Below are positions 7,304 to 16,662 of a DNA stretch of 64,000 bases, piece after piece. Position numbers and translations under genes: made by a program. Below the pieces are notes generated by a model. It had not been told where the DNA came from, made no database searches, and saw nothing but the letters and a program-made list of their open reading frames with translations. Each line of letters starts with the position of its first letter. Position 1 is the first letter of the stretch. The DNA comes from Novosphingobium resinovorum. GTDB lineage: Bacteria; Pseudomonadota; Alphaproteobacteria; Sphingomonadales; Sphingomonadaceae. The DNA is taken from contig NZ_BSFC01000003.1 of NCBI RefSeq assembly GCF_027922145.1, positions 1 through 64,000 of the forward strand, in the 5' to 3' direction.

Positions 7304-10093
7304 ATGTCGCTTCGTAACGAGTTTTCGGCCGCGGGCACTTCGTCCCGCATGGCCATCGCCGCCGCCATGATCGCGGCTGCCCTTCCTGCCGCAGCGTGGG
7401 CGCAGGACGCCGCCCCGGCGGAGGACAACGCCAGCGCCGACACCATCGTCGTCACCGGCTACCGCGCATCGCTGCTCAACGCGATCAACCAGAAGCGCAA
7501 CGCCGAGCAGATCGTCGAGAGCGTCTCGGCCGAGGACATCGGCAAGCTGCCCGACGCCTCGATCGCGGAATCGATCGCCCGCCTGCCGGGCCTGACCTCG
7601 CAGCGCGTCAACGGCCGCTCGAACTCGATCGCCATCCGCGGCTTCGCGCCGGACTTCTCGACCACGCTGCTGAACGGCCGCGAGCAGACCTCGACCGGCG
7701 ACAACCGCGCCGTCGAGTACGACCAGTATCCGTCCGAAGTCGTCAGCGCCGTCAACGTCTACAAGACGCCGATGGCCAGCCTCGTCGGCCAGGGCCTTTC
7801 TGGCACCGTGGACATGCGCACGATCCGTCCGCTCGACACCGGCAAGCGCATCTTCTCGGTCGGCGCGCGCGGCTCCTATGCGGATCTCGGCAAGCTGAAC
7901 GCCAAGTCGGACGACATGGGCTACCGCGCCAACGCGATGTACGTCGACCAGTTCGCCGACGACACCATCGGCATTGCCCTTGGCGCCAGCTACAACAACG
8001 AGCCCTACCAGATCAAAGAGTACAACGCCTGGGGCTATAGCGACCTCGCCAACGGCGACCGCGTGATCGGCGGCGCCAAGGCCATGGTCACCTCGACCAA
8101 GCTGAAGCGCATGGGCCTCAACGGCACCCTGCAATGGAAGCCTGCGCCGAACCTGACGACCACGCTCGACGCGTTCTACTCGAACTTCAAGGACGACCAG
8201 ATCAAGCGCGGCGTCGAGATGCCGCTGCAGATGGGCGTCAGCGCCGACAATCCCGCCATGTCGCCGGTCCTCACCGCCACCACGGTCGAGAACGGCCTCG
8301 TCACCTCGGGTCAGTTCGCAAATGCCAAGCCCCTGGCCCGCAACGACCTGTTCCAGCGCCATGCCAAGCTCTACTCGTTCGGCTGGAACACCAAGTGGGA
8401 GGGCGACGATGGCTGGAACGCCTTCTTCGACGCCAGCTATTCGAAGACCGACCGCAGCGAACTGACCATCGAGACCACCGCCGGCACCGGCCGCAATCTC
8501 GTAGGCGCCAAGGACACCATCGGTTTCAATACCGGCACCAAGGGCTCGACCTTCTCGAACGTGATCGATTACGGCGACTACGACACGATCCTCCTCACCA
8601 GCCCCCAGGGCTGGGGCGGCACCCAGATCGCGCCGGATGGCACCGCGATCCGCAACGGCCAGGACGGTTACTACAACAACCGCCACATCAAGGACGAACT
8701 CTGGCAGTTCCGCACCGAGGTCGAGCACGAGTTCGAAAGCGGCCCGCTGCACTCGTTCCAGGTCGGCCTGAACTACACCAACCGCTCCAAGTCGCTGGTG
8801 CCGGAGGAATACTTCCTGGGTCTGGCCGCCAATACCGACGGCCTCACCAGCGTCGCCGTGCCTCAGGAATATCGGCTCGGCGCCACCGATCTGAGCATGT
8901 ACGGCCTCGGCTCGGTGATCAGCTACGATCCCGCCGCGCTGGTGCGTGACGGCATCTACAACCGCGTCGCGAACCCTTACGGCGACGTCGTGGTCAAGAG
9001 CTACGCGATCCGCGAAAGGCTGATGACCGCCTACTTCCAGGGCAACATCGACAGCGAGGTCGGCTCGGCGCACCTGACCGGCAACTTCGGCGTGCAGGCG
9101 CAGTGGACAGACCAGAACTCGCTCGGCGCCACGGCCGTGAACCTGGGTACTGCGCCCAATGGTTCGCCGATCATCGGCGGACAGGAGCGCCGTGCCAGCA
9201 CCGACTATCTCGACGTGCTGCCCAGCCTCAACCTCTCGCTGCGCTTCCCGAGCGACACGGTCATCCGCTTCGCCGCCGCGCGCGAGATCATCCGCCCGCG
9301 TCTCGACGACATGCGCGCCTCGCTCAGCTGGAGCTACACGATCGCGGACGGCGTGGCGCAGGCCACCGGTTCCTCGGGCAATCCGAACCTGCGTCCGTGG
9401 CGCGCCAATGCGCTCGACTTCACGATCGAGCAGTACTTCGGCGGCAAGGGCGTGATCGCGGCGCAGTTCTTCTGGAAGGACCTGAAGAGCTACATCTACA
9501 ACACCGACCTCACCGTGCCCACCGACGGCCTTGCGCTGCAGGACCCGGGCCAGGGCATTCCGGTGTCGGATACCGCGCAGCTCAACGTTCCGATCAACGG
9601 CAAGGGCGGCACGCTCTACGGCGTCGAGATCGCCACCACCCTGCCCTTCGAAACCTTCCTCCCCGCGCTGGATGGCTTCGGGATCACCGGCTCGGTCGCC
9701 TATACCAAGAGCAAGATCCAGGCGACGCCGGACTCGCCCTCGGGTGACCTCCCGGGCTATTCGAAGTGGGTCGCCAACGGCACCGCCTACTTCGAGAAGT
9801 GGGGCTTCAACGCGCGCGGTTCGGTCCGTTACCGTTCGACATTCCTGGGTGAAGTCTCGGGCTTCGCGGCCAACCGCGTTCGTCGCCGCGCGGCTGCGGA
9901 AACGATCGTGGACGCGCAGATCGGCTACGACTTCCAGGCGGGTAGCGCGCTGGAGGGCCTGTCGCTCTACGTGCAGGGTCAGAACCTGACCAACGCGCCG
10001 TTCATCACGACCAACCCGGGCGATAGCCGCGAGGTAATCGACTACCAGACGTACGGCCGCCGTTTCTTGGCCGGTTTCACGTACAAGTTCTGA
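7304..10093 (+). CDS. TonB-dependent receptor for maltodextrins
   Basis: Outer-membrane receptor of 929 residues. A signal peptide ends near AAWAQ; a TonB-box-like segment (DTIVVTGYR) follows, then the plug domain (AEDIGKLPDASIAESIARLP, the hallmark of the large Caulobacter/Xanthomonas receptor family) and a long beta-barrel ending in the aromatic FLAGFTYKF. Such receptors import sugars too large for porins; in Caulobacter a member of this family (MalA) takes up maltodextrins. The ATG at 7304 has GGGAGGA ten bases upstream; the frame opens earlier at 7166 but without a site. It is followed by the amylase gene in the same direction. Confidence 0.9.
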   Translation: MSLRNEFSAAGTSSRMAIAAAMIAAALPAAAWAQDAAPAEDNASADTIVVTGYRASLLNAINQKRNAEQIVESVSAEDIGKLPDASIAESIARLPGLTSQRVNGRSNSIAIRGFAPDFSTTLLNGREQTSTGDNRAVEYDQYPSEVVSAVNVYKTPMASLVGQGLSGTVDMRTIRPLDTGKRIFSVGARGSYADLGKLNAKSDDMGYRANAMYVDQFADDTIGIALGASYNNEPYQIKEYNAWGYSDLANGDRVIGGAKAMVTSTKLKRMGLNGTLQWKPAPNLTTTLDAFYSNFKDDQIKRGVEMPLQMGVSADNPAMSPVLTATTVENGLVTSGQFANAKPLARNDLFQRHAKLYSFGWNTKWEGDDGWNAFFDASYSKTDRSELTIETTAGTGRNLVGAKDTIGFNTGTKGSTFSNVIDYGDYDTILLTSPQGWGGTQIAPDGTAIRNGQDGYYNNRHIKDELWQFRTEVEHEFESGPLHSFQVGLNYTNRSKSLVPEEYFLGLAANTDGLTSVAVPQEYRLGATDLSMYGLGSVISYDPAALVRDGIYNRVANPYGDVVVKSYAIRERLMTAYFQGNIDSEVGSAHLTGNFGVQAQWTDQNSLGATAVNLGTAPNGSPIIGGQERRASTDYLDVLPSLNLSLRFPSDTVIRFAAAREIIRPRLDDMRASLSWSYTIADGVAQATGSSGNPNLRPWRANALDFTIEQYFGGKGVIAAQFFWKDLKSYIYNTDLTVPTDGLALQDPGQGIPVSDTAQLNVPINGKGGTLYGVEIATTLPFETFLPALDGFGITGSVAYTKSKIQATPDSPSGDLPGYSKWVANGTAYFEKWGFNARGSVRYRSTFLGEVSGFAANRVRRRAAAETIVDAQIGYDFQAGSALEGLSLYVQGQNLTNAPFITTNPGDSREVIDYQTYGRRFLAGFTYKF

Positions 10094-10108
10094 GCCTCTG
10101 TGAGGCTC
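10092..10108 (+). other. Small hairpin at the receptor stop codon
   Basis: GAGCCTC and GAGGCTC face each other over a three-base loop, starting within the stop codon of the receptor gene. No T-run follows, so it is not a classical terminator. With the larger stem-loop downstream it may stabilise the receptor transcript. Confidence 0.45.
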
Positions 10109-10180
10109 GGGCTAAGTTCTGATCTGACACTTACCCCCCCGGCGTCGGGATGGAACCCTCCTCCTGAACGGCGCCACACC

Positions 10181-10222
10181 GGCGGAACCGTCGAAGTTAT
10201 CCCTCCCTTCGACGGTTCCGCC
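10181..10222 (+). other. Long perfect stem-loop between receptor and amylase genes
   Basis: Two perfect 15-base arms, GGCGGAACCGTCGAA (10181-10195) and its complement (10208-10222), enclose a 12-base loop. It lies 37 bases before the amylase start and lacks a T-run. A role in transcript processing or in lowering expression of the downstream hydrolases relative to the receptor is plausible. The structure is direct observation; the role is inferred. Confidence 0.6.
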
Positions 10223-10258
10223 TACCCTTCCCCGACGGCCATCCGGAGATCGCCTGTG

Positions 10259-12082
10259 ATGAACCGCCTGATACCTTCGCTCTCGGCCCTCGCGCTGGCC
10301 CTCTCCCATGGTGCCGCGTTCGCCGGGACGGTCGAGGACATGCGCGCCCGCACGCCCGAGCAGGAAGTGATCTATTTCGTCCTGCCCGACCGTTTCGAGA
10401 ACGGTGACACCTCAAACGATACCGGCGGCCTCAGCGGCGGCAAGCTGCAGACCGGCTTCGACCCCACCGACAAGGCGTTCTACCACGGCGGCGACCTCAA
10501 GGGCCTGACCGCGCGGCTGGATTACATCCAGGGCCTCGGCGCCAGTGCGTTGTGGGTGGGGCCGATCTTCAAGAACAAGCCGGTGCAAGGCCCCAAGGGC
10601 AACGAGAGCGCGGGATACCACGGCTACTGGATCACCGATTTCACGGCTGTCGATCCGCACTTCGGCACCAACGAGGACTTCAAGGCGCTCGTCGAGGCCG
10701 CACATGCCCGCGGCATGAAGGTCTACATGGACATCATCGTCAACCACACGGCGGACGTGATCCAGTACAAGGAAGGGGTCTCGCAGGGGTATCCCTATCG
10801 TTCCAAGGCGGACTATCCCTTCTCCACCCGGGGCGGCGTGAAGGGTCCGGCGATCAACCCCGGTTTCCTCGGGGAAACGGTGCAAACGCCTGAGAACTGG
10901 GCGAAACTGACCGATCCCTCGTTCGCCTACACCCCCGTCGTGCCCAAGGCGGAGAAGGACGTGAAAGTCCCCGCCTGGCTCAACGATCCGATCTACTACC
11001 ACAACCGCGGCAACACCGACTGGAAGGGCGAGAGCGCGCAGTACGGCGACTTCGTCGGCCTCGACGACCTGGCCACCGAGAACCCGCGCGTGGTCGATGG
11101 GATGATCGAGATTTACGGCAGCTGGATCGACCGTTTCGGCATCGACGGCTTCCGCATCGACACCGCCCGCCACGTCAACGCGGAGCTGTGGCAGAAGTTC
11201 GTGCCCGCCATGCTGGAGCGCGCGAAGGCAAAGGGAATCAACAACTTCCACATCTTCGGCGAAGTCGCGACGGGCGATTACGACCCTGCCCTGCTCGCCT
11301 CGTGGACGCGCAATGCGGGCCTGCCGGGCGTGCTCGACTTCGCGTTCATGCGGGCGGTCGACGATGCTGCCGGCGGCGCGAAGAACGGCGGCACCGAGAC
11401 GCTGGCGCGGCTGTTCGACGACGATGCGCTCTATGCGGGCGGCAAGGCGGGGGCGCTGCAGCTGCCGACGTTCCTCGGCAACCACGATGCCGGGCGCCTG
11501 CCGATGTTTCTCAAGCTGGGTCAACCGCTTGCGAGCAATGACGAACTGCTCAAGCGCTCGATGCTGGCCCATGCCATGCTGCTGACGCTGCGCGGGGTTC
11601 CGACGATCTATTACGGCGACGAACAGGGCTTCGTCGGTCATGGCGGGGATCAGTGGTCGCGGCAGGATATGTTTGCTTCCAAGGACTTGCGCCTGACGGA
11701 TGAACCGCTGCTGGGCACCGACCGCGCCCCGAATGCCGAACATTTCGACCCGGCGCACCCACTCTACAAGCTGATCTCGCAGCTGGCGACCTTGCGCCGC
11801 CAGACTCCGGCGCTGACGGGCGGGATGACCCGGGTTCGCGCCGCATCCGACAAGCCGGGGCTGTTCGCGGTCTCCCGCTTCGATCCGGCTACCGGAAGCG
11901 AGGTCGTGCTGGCCTTCAACACCTCCACCGAGGCGGTCCAAGGTAACCTCGCGGTGGAGCCGAAATCGGCGCAATTCCAGATGCTTGCGGGCTCCGCATG
12001 CCCCGTGAAGGCGACCGCGCCGGGAACGGTTTCGATCGCCCTGCCACCGCTCGGTTTCGCTGTCTGCGCGGCCCGCCCCTGA
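10259..12082 (+). CDS. Exported GH13 alpha-amylase
   Basis: A 607-residue glycoside hydrolase family 13 enzyme with a signal peptide (cleavage near AAFA, residue 22), so it acts in the periplasm or at the outer membrane. The (beta/alpha)8 barrel shows the conserved regions: MDIIVNHTAD, GFRIDTARH (nucleophile Asp301), IFGEV (acid/base Glu335) and LGNHDAGR (Asp410). A C-terminal beta domain closes it. It should cut alpha-1,4 glucans or the maltodextrins entering through the receptor. The start is ATG 10259 with CGGAGA upstream; GTG 10256 is an alternative. Second gene of the receptor-amylase-glucosidase operon. Confidence 0.9.
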   Translation: MNRLIPSLSALALALSHGAAFAGTVEDMRARTPEQEVIYFVLPDRFENGDTSNDTGGLSGGKLQTGFDPTDKAFYHGGDLKGLTARLDYIQGLGASALWVGPIFKNKPVQGPKGNESAGYHGYWITDFTAVDPHFGTNEDFKALVEAAHARGMKVYMDIIVNHTADVIQYKEGVSQGYPYRSKADYPFSTRGGVKGPAINPGFLGETVQTPENWAKLTDPSFAYTPVVPKAEKDVKVPAWLNDPIYYHNRGNTDWKGESAQYGDFVGLDDLATENPRVVDGMIEIYGSWIDRFGIDGFRIDTARHVNAELWQKFVPAMLERAKAKGINNFHIFGEVATGDYDPALLASWTRNAGLPGVLDFAFMRAVDDAAGGAKNGGTETLARLFDDDALYAGGKAGALQLPTFLGNHDAGRLPMFLKLGQPLASNDELLKRSMLAHAMLLTLRGVPTIYYGDEQGFVGHGGDQWSRQDMFASKDLRLTDEPLLGTDRAPNAEHFDPAHPLYKLISQLATLRRQTPALTGGMTRVRAASDKPGLFAVSRFDPATGSEVVLAFNTSTEAVQGNLAVEPKSAQFQMLAGSACPVKATAPGTVSIALPPLGFAVCAARP

Positions 12083-12131
12083 GCGGCACACGGGCGGCAC
12101 ACAACGACACTCAGACGTACCAGAGAGCGCC

Positions 12132-13751
12132 ATGACGAACCCAGAAACCTCTTCCAAGGCGCCATGGTGGCGCGGCGCGGCGATCTACCAGATCTATCCG
12201 CGCAGCTTCGCCGATTCCAACGGCGACGGCATTGGCGACCTGCCCGGCATCACCGCCCGTCTCGACCACGTGGCGCGGCTCGGCGTCGAGGCGATCTGGA
12301 TCTCGCCGTTCTACCAGTCGCCGATGGCGGACTTCGGCTACGACATTTCCGACTACTGCGCGGTCGATCCGATGTTCGGCACGCTGGAGGATTTCGACGC
12401 GCTGATCGCAAAGGCGAAGGCGCTTGGCCTCAAGGTCATCGTCGATCAGGTCTATGCCCATACCTCCGACCAGCACCCGTGGTTTGCCGAGAGCCGGTCC
12501 AGCCGCAGCAACGCGCGGTCGGACTGGTACGTCTGGGCCGATCCCAAGGTGGACGGTTCGCCGCCCAACAACTGGCAGTCGGTGTTCGGCGGCCCGGCGT
12601 GGCGCTGGGATGCGCGGCGCGGGCAGTATTACCTGCACAACTTCCTGGCCGAGCAGCCGCAGCTCAATTGCCATAACCCGGAGGTGCAGGACGCGCTGCT
12701 GGCGGTGGCGAAGTTCTGGCTGGACCGGGGCGTCGCGGGCTTCCGCATCGATGCGCTCAACCACTCGATGCACGACCCGATGCTGCGCAACAATCCGCCC
12801 GCGCCTGATGATGGAAAAGTGCGGACGCGGCCCTACGATTTCCAGCTGCAGGTCTACAACCAGTCGCATCCCGACATCCTGAAGTTCATCGAGCGGCTGC
12901 AGGCGCTGATCTCCAGCTATCCCGATACCTATTCGCTGGCCGAAGTCGGCGGATCGCGGGCGATGGAGGAGAAGCGTACTTTCACCGAAGGGCCCGCGCG
13001 GCTCGACAGCGCCTACGGCTTCGACCTGCTCTATGCCGATGCGCTGCGTCCCGCGCACATCGCCGAGGTGCTGAAGTTCTGGCCCGACGAACCCGGCGCC
13101 GGATGGCCGAGCTGGGCCTTCGAGAACCACGACGCCCCGCGCGCCCTCTCCCGCTGGTGCGCGCCCGACCAGATCGACGCCTTCGCGCGGATGAAGATGC
13201 TGACGCTGCTCTCGATCCGGGGCAATCCGATCCTGTTCCAGGGCGAGGAACTCGGCCTGCTGCAGGACGAGATCCCGTTCGAAATGCTGCAGGACCCGGA
13301 GGCGATCGCCAACTGGCCGCTCACCCTCTCACGCGACGGCGTGCGCACGCCGCTGCCGTGGATGGCGCAAAGCGAACATGGCGGCTTCACGTCCTCCGCA
13401 CCGTGGCTGCCGCTGAGCGAACAGAACCTGTCGCGCGCGGTCGATCGGCAGGAGGCGGACCCGGCTTCGCTGCTCAACCTGACACGGCATCTGCTGCAGC
13501 TTCGCGCCGCCGATCCGGCGCTGCGCCGGGGCTCCGGCGAAGTGCTGCTCGCCGACGAAACGCGCCTCGTGCTGCGCCGAGAACTGGACGGCCACCGCGT
13601 CCTGGTGGTCGTCAACATGAGCGATGCGCCTGCAGCATGGCCCGCAGCAATTCCGACCGGCGGCAAGGTTCTCGCCGCCGTCAATAATGCCGAACCCGGC
13701 ACGCTCCCTGCTTGGGGCGCCTTGTGGATCATCGAAGGAGAAACGGCATGA
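12132..13751 (+). CDS. GH13 alpha-glucosidase, cytoplasmic or periplasmic without a signal
   Basis: A 539-residue GH13 exo-acting enzyme. Near the start it has YQIYPRSFADSNGDGIGDLPG, the signature of alpha-glucosidases and oligo-1,6-glucosidases. Catalytic residues are Asp207 (GFRIDALNH), Glu271 (LAEVGG) and Asp334 (FENHDAPR). The usual NHTSD region reads AHTSDQHPWF. No signal peptide is visible, so it probably works on sugars brought in by the MFS carrier. Its stop codon overlaps the ATG of the GH97 gene, so the two are translationally coupled. Confidence 0.9.
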   Translation: MTNPETSSKAPWWRGAAIYQIYPRSFADSNGDGIGDLPGITARLDHVARLGVEAIWISPFYQSPMADFGYDISDYCAVDPMFGTLEDFDALIAKAKALGLKVIVDQVYAHTSDQHPWFAESRSSRSNARSDWYVWADPKVDGSPPNNWQSVFGGPAWRWDARRGQYYLHNFLAEQPQLNCHNPEVQDALLAVAKFWLDRGVAGFRIDALNHSMHDPMLRNNPPAPDDGKVRTRPYDFQLQVYNQSHPDILKFIERLQALISSYPDTYSLAEVGGSRAMEEKRTFTEGPARLDSAYGFDLLYADALRPAHIAEVLKFWPDEPGAGWPSWAFENHDAPRALSRWCAPDQIDAFARMKMLTLLSIRGNPILFQGEELGLLQDEIPFEMLQDPEAIANWPLTLSRDGVRTPLPWMAQSEHGGFTSSAPWLPLSEQNLSRAVDRQEADPASLLNLTRHLLQLRAADPALRRGSGEVLLADETRLVLRRELDGHRVLVVVNMSDAPAAWPAAIPTGGKVLAAVNNAEPGTLPAWGALWIIEGETA

Positions 13752-15799
13752 AGCCGCTCGCCCTGCTGGCTACCGCCGGCATCGTCATCGCCGCGCCTGC
13801 GTTCGCACAGGAAACCAAGCCCGCTGTCACCGCGCAATCACCCGACGGCTCGATCGTGCTGACGGTCACGACCGACAACGACAGCCGCCCGATGTGGTCG
13901 CTCACCCGCAAGGGCAAGCTGCTGATCGCGCCGAGCAAGCTGGGCTTCATCCTCACCGATGGCCTCAACATGACGCGCGGCTTCGCCATCGAGAGCAGCG
14001 ATACCGCCAAGGGCGACGACACCTGGGAACAGCCCTGGGGTGAGCGCCGCTTCGTCAAGGACACGTACAATCAGGTCACCGTCCGCTTCAAGCAGGGCAA
14101 GACCTACGGGACGCGGATGATGAACGTCACCTTCCGCCTCTTCGACAACGGCGTGGGCTTCCGCTACGAGATCCCCGAACAGCCCGGCCTCAAGACGATG
14201 AAGATCGCCGACGAGACGACCGAATTCGACATCGTCCCCAAGGGCACCGCATGGTGGATCCCCGGCGGCGAGTGGAACCGCTATGAGCAGGTCTACCAAA
14301 AGACCCCGATCGATGCCGTCTCCACCGCACACACGCCGATCACCATGAAGCTGGAGGACGGCACCCACCTGTCGTTCCACGAAGCGGCGTTGGTCGATTA
14401 TGCCGGTTACTGGTTCAAGCGCGCGACCGGGCAGACCTTCCGCACGACGCTCTCGCCCTCCTCGCGAGGCCCTCGCGTCGTGCGCGACCTGCCCTTCGCG
14501 ACGCCGTGGCGCACGGTGCGCATCGCGGATGACGCCGAAGGTCTGGTCGACAACGATCTGGAGCTGAACCTCAACGAGCCCAACAAGCTGGGCGATGTCA
14601 GCTGGGTGAAGCCGGGCCGCTACATCGGCATCTGGTGGGGCATGATCCGCAACGACTGGACCTGGGCGGAAGGCCCGAAGCACGGCGCCACCACCGAGCG
14701 GACCAAGCAGTACATCGACTATGCCGCGAAGCACAAGTTCCGCGGCGTGCTGGTCGAGGGCTGGAACAAGGGCTGGAACGGCGACTGGTTCGGCCACGGC
14801 GACGAATTCAGCTTCACCGAGGCGACGCCCGATTTCGACATCGAAGCGGTGACGAAGTACGCCGCGAAGAAGGGCGTCAAGCTGATCGGTCACCACGAGA
14901 CCGGCGGCAACATCGCCAATTACGAAGCGAACATGGACGCCGGTTTCGCACTCTACCAGAAGCTGGGCGTGGATACGGTGAAGACCGGCTACGTCGCCGA
15001 CCACGGCGGCGTGATCGCCAATACCGACTATCCCGGCGGCCCGGTCGGCCCGATCCGCATGGAGTGGCACGACGGCCAGCGGCAGGTGGAGCACCACCTC
15101 GCCGTCGTCGAGGATGCTGCCAAGCACCACATCGCCATCGACGCGCATGAACCGGTCAAGGACACCGGCCTGCGCCGCACATACCCCAACTGGGTCTCGC
15201 GCGAAGGGGCGCGCGGCATGGAGTACAACGCCTGGGGCAAGTTCGCCAACGGCCCGGACCATGAGCCCACGCTGGTCTATACCCGCATGCTGTCCGGCCC
15301 GATGGACTTCACGCCCGGCGTGCTGAGCCTCGAAGGCGCGAACGGCCCCCTCGCCTCGACGCTGGCGAAGCAGCTGGGGCTGTACCTCGCGATTTACTCG
15401 CCGATCCAGATGGCGGCGGACTTCATCGAGCAGCTCGACAAGTACCCGCGCGAGATGAACTTCATCGAGAGCGTGCCGACCGACTGGTCGGAGAGCCACC
15501 TGATCGCGGGCGAAGTGGGCGACTATGCGATCTTCGCAAGGAAGGACCGCGCTTCGCCGCGCTGGTTCGTCGGCGGCGTGAACGATGCGACGGCCCGCAC
15601 GGTGACGCTGAAGTTCGACTTCCTCGATGCGGGCAAGAGCTACAAGGCCAGCGTCTGGAAAGACGGCGAAGGCGCGACGTACGAGACCGAGGCGCGCCAC
15701 AACATCGCCTACGACACGCGGACGGTGAAGAAGGGCGATACGATGGACGTGTGGCTGGCGCCCGGCGGCGGCACCGCGATCCGGCTGGAGCCGAAGTAA
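13748..15799 (+). CDS. GH97 alpha-glucosidase, SusB-like
   Basis: A 683-residue glycoside hydrolase family 97 protein with a signal peptide (MKPLALLATAGIVIAAPAFA). The catalytic barrel has glutamates in GHHETGG and DAHEPV and the motif RTYPNWVSREGARGMEYNAW, as in the inverting alpha-glucosidase SusB of Bacteroides. It would release glucose from maltodextrins in the periplasm. The ATG overlaps the stop of the preceding gene (ATGA), completing the operon. GH97 next to a TonB-dependent receptor recalls the Bacteroidetes starch system, but no SusD-like partner is present. Confidence 0.92.
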   Translation: MKPLALLATAGIVIAAPAFAQETKPAVTAQSPDGSIVLTVTTDNDSRPMWSLTRKGKLLIAPSKLGFILTDGLNMTRGFAIESSDTAKGDDTWEQPWGERRFVKDTYNQVTVRFKQGKTYGTRMMNVTFRLFDNGVGFRYEIPEQPGLKTMKIADETTEFDIVPKGTAWWIPGGEWNRYEQVYQKTPIDAVSTAHTPITMKLEDGTHLSFHEAALVDYAGYWFKRATGQTFRTTLSPSSRGPRVVRDLPFATPWRTVRIADDAEGLVDNDLELNLNEPNKLGDVSWVKPGRYIGIWWGMIRNDWTWAEGPKHGATTERTKQYIDYAAKHKFRGVLVEGWNKGWNGDWFGHGDEFSFTEATPDFDIEAVTKYAAKKGVKLIGHHETGGNIANYEANMDAGFALYQKLGVDTVKTGYVADHGGVIANTDYPGGPVGPIRMEWHDGQRQVEHHLAVVEDAAKHHIAIDAHEPVKDTGLRRTYPNWVSREGARGMEYNAWGKFANGPDHEPTLVYTRMLSGPMDFTPGVLSLEGANGPLASTLAKQLGLYLAIYSPIQMAADFIEQLDKYPREMNFIESVPTDWSESHLIAGEVGDYAIFARKDRASPRWFVGGVNDATARTVTLKFDFLDAGKSYKASVWKDGEGATYETEARHNIAYDTRTVKKGDTMDVWLAPGGGTAIRLEPK

Positions 15800-15846
15800 G
15801 CCACTTGCGGTCCCGAACCTCGGTTCGGGACCTCCGGCCATATCTC

Positions 15847-15923
15847 CGTCATTGCGAGCGCAGCGAAGCAATCCAGGGCAGCATTACGCCGCCCTGGATT
15901 GCTTCGCTGCGCTCGCAATGACG
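15847..15923. repeat. REP-like palindrome, family A copy 2
   Basis: A 77-bp inverted repeat with the same arms as the copy at 5857 and a different loop. It fills the space between the convergent GH97 and TadE-like genes. Just after it, TTGTCGAAGCCCCC (15968-15981) is a fragment of the family C repeat. Confidence 0.9.
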
Positions 15924-15990
15924 AAGGGATTGTCATCGTGCTCTATAGCTTGCTTTCAGGCTGACCTTGTCGAAGCCCCCCGCGTTTTAC

Positions 15991-16662
15991 TCAGCTACAA
16001 AGCGACTTCGCGGTGCTCGTCCCAGGCGTTACGCCAGTGCCGGTGCTGGTGCCGAGGCTACGATCGTCGCGGATGATGTAGGCGGCCTCGCGGCGGAAGT
16101 TCGGCTGGCCGACGAACCAGGTGCCGAACAATGGCTGGTAGGTGTAGTTCACCTCGACGTACATAACTGCGGAACCAGCGACGGCAGCGATGGTCGGATT
16201 GCCCATGCCCGCGATCGTCGATCCGGTCAGGCCCTTGCCTGCGGCTCCATATTGCGAGCTGACCTTGAGATTGCCCCGGCAGCGCTGCCAGTGGATGAAC
16301 TGCCGCCCGGTCGCAGTATCGCGCTCGAGGCTCGACAGGATGATCCGTCCGTTCGCCTCGAAATTAAAGTACGAGCCCTGCACCAAAGCGCCCGACATGA
16401 CGGAATCGATCATCGTCTCGGTGACGGTCGGCGTCACCGCGCTGTTGTCGGTCTGGCCGAGGCGAGAGGCGTTGTCGGCCACCGAGCTGGCGATCTGCGC
16501 GATCTGCATGTTGATCATCGCCATCCATGCCAGTTCGGTCCCGTAGAACCCCATGGTAACGATGATCGGCAGGATCAGTGCGAACTCCATGAAGGACACG
16601 CCGCGCTCGTCCCGGCGGAGGCGGCCGCCAAGGCGCCGTGCAAGATGCCCGATCACGAGCAT
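15991..16662 (-). CDS. TadE-like pseudopilin family protein
   Basis: A 223-residue protein with one hydrophobic helix right after a basic N-terminus: LRRDERGVSFMEFALILPII. The glycine followed by a conserved glutamate at +5/+6 is the TadE/pilin-type processing site. The rest is a periplasmic domain of unknown fold. In tad loci TadE-type pseudopilins assist Flp pilus assembly. The start at 16662 overlaps the stop of the upstream gene by ten bases. It is the last gene of a three-gene set; no tad ATPase or secretin is in this window. Confidence 0.75.
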   Translation of the reverse strand: MLVIGHLARRLGGRLRRDERGVSFMEFALILPIIVTMGFYGTELAWMAMINMQIAQIASSVADNASRLGQTDNSAVTPTVTETMIDSVMSGALVQGSYFNFEANGRIILSSLERDTATGRQFIHWQRCRGNLKVSSQYGAAGKGLTGSTIAGMGNPTIAAVAGSAVMYVEVNYTYQPLFGTWFVGQPNFRREAAYIIRDDRSLGTSTGTGVTPGTSTAKSLCS

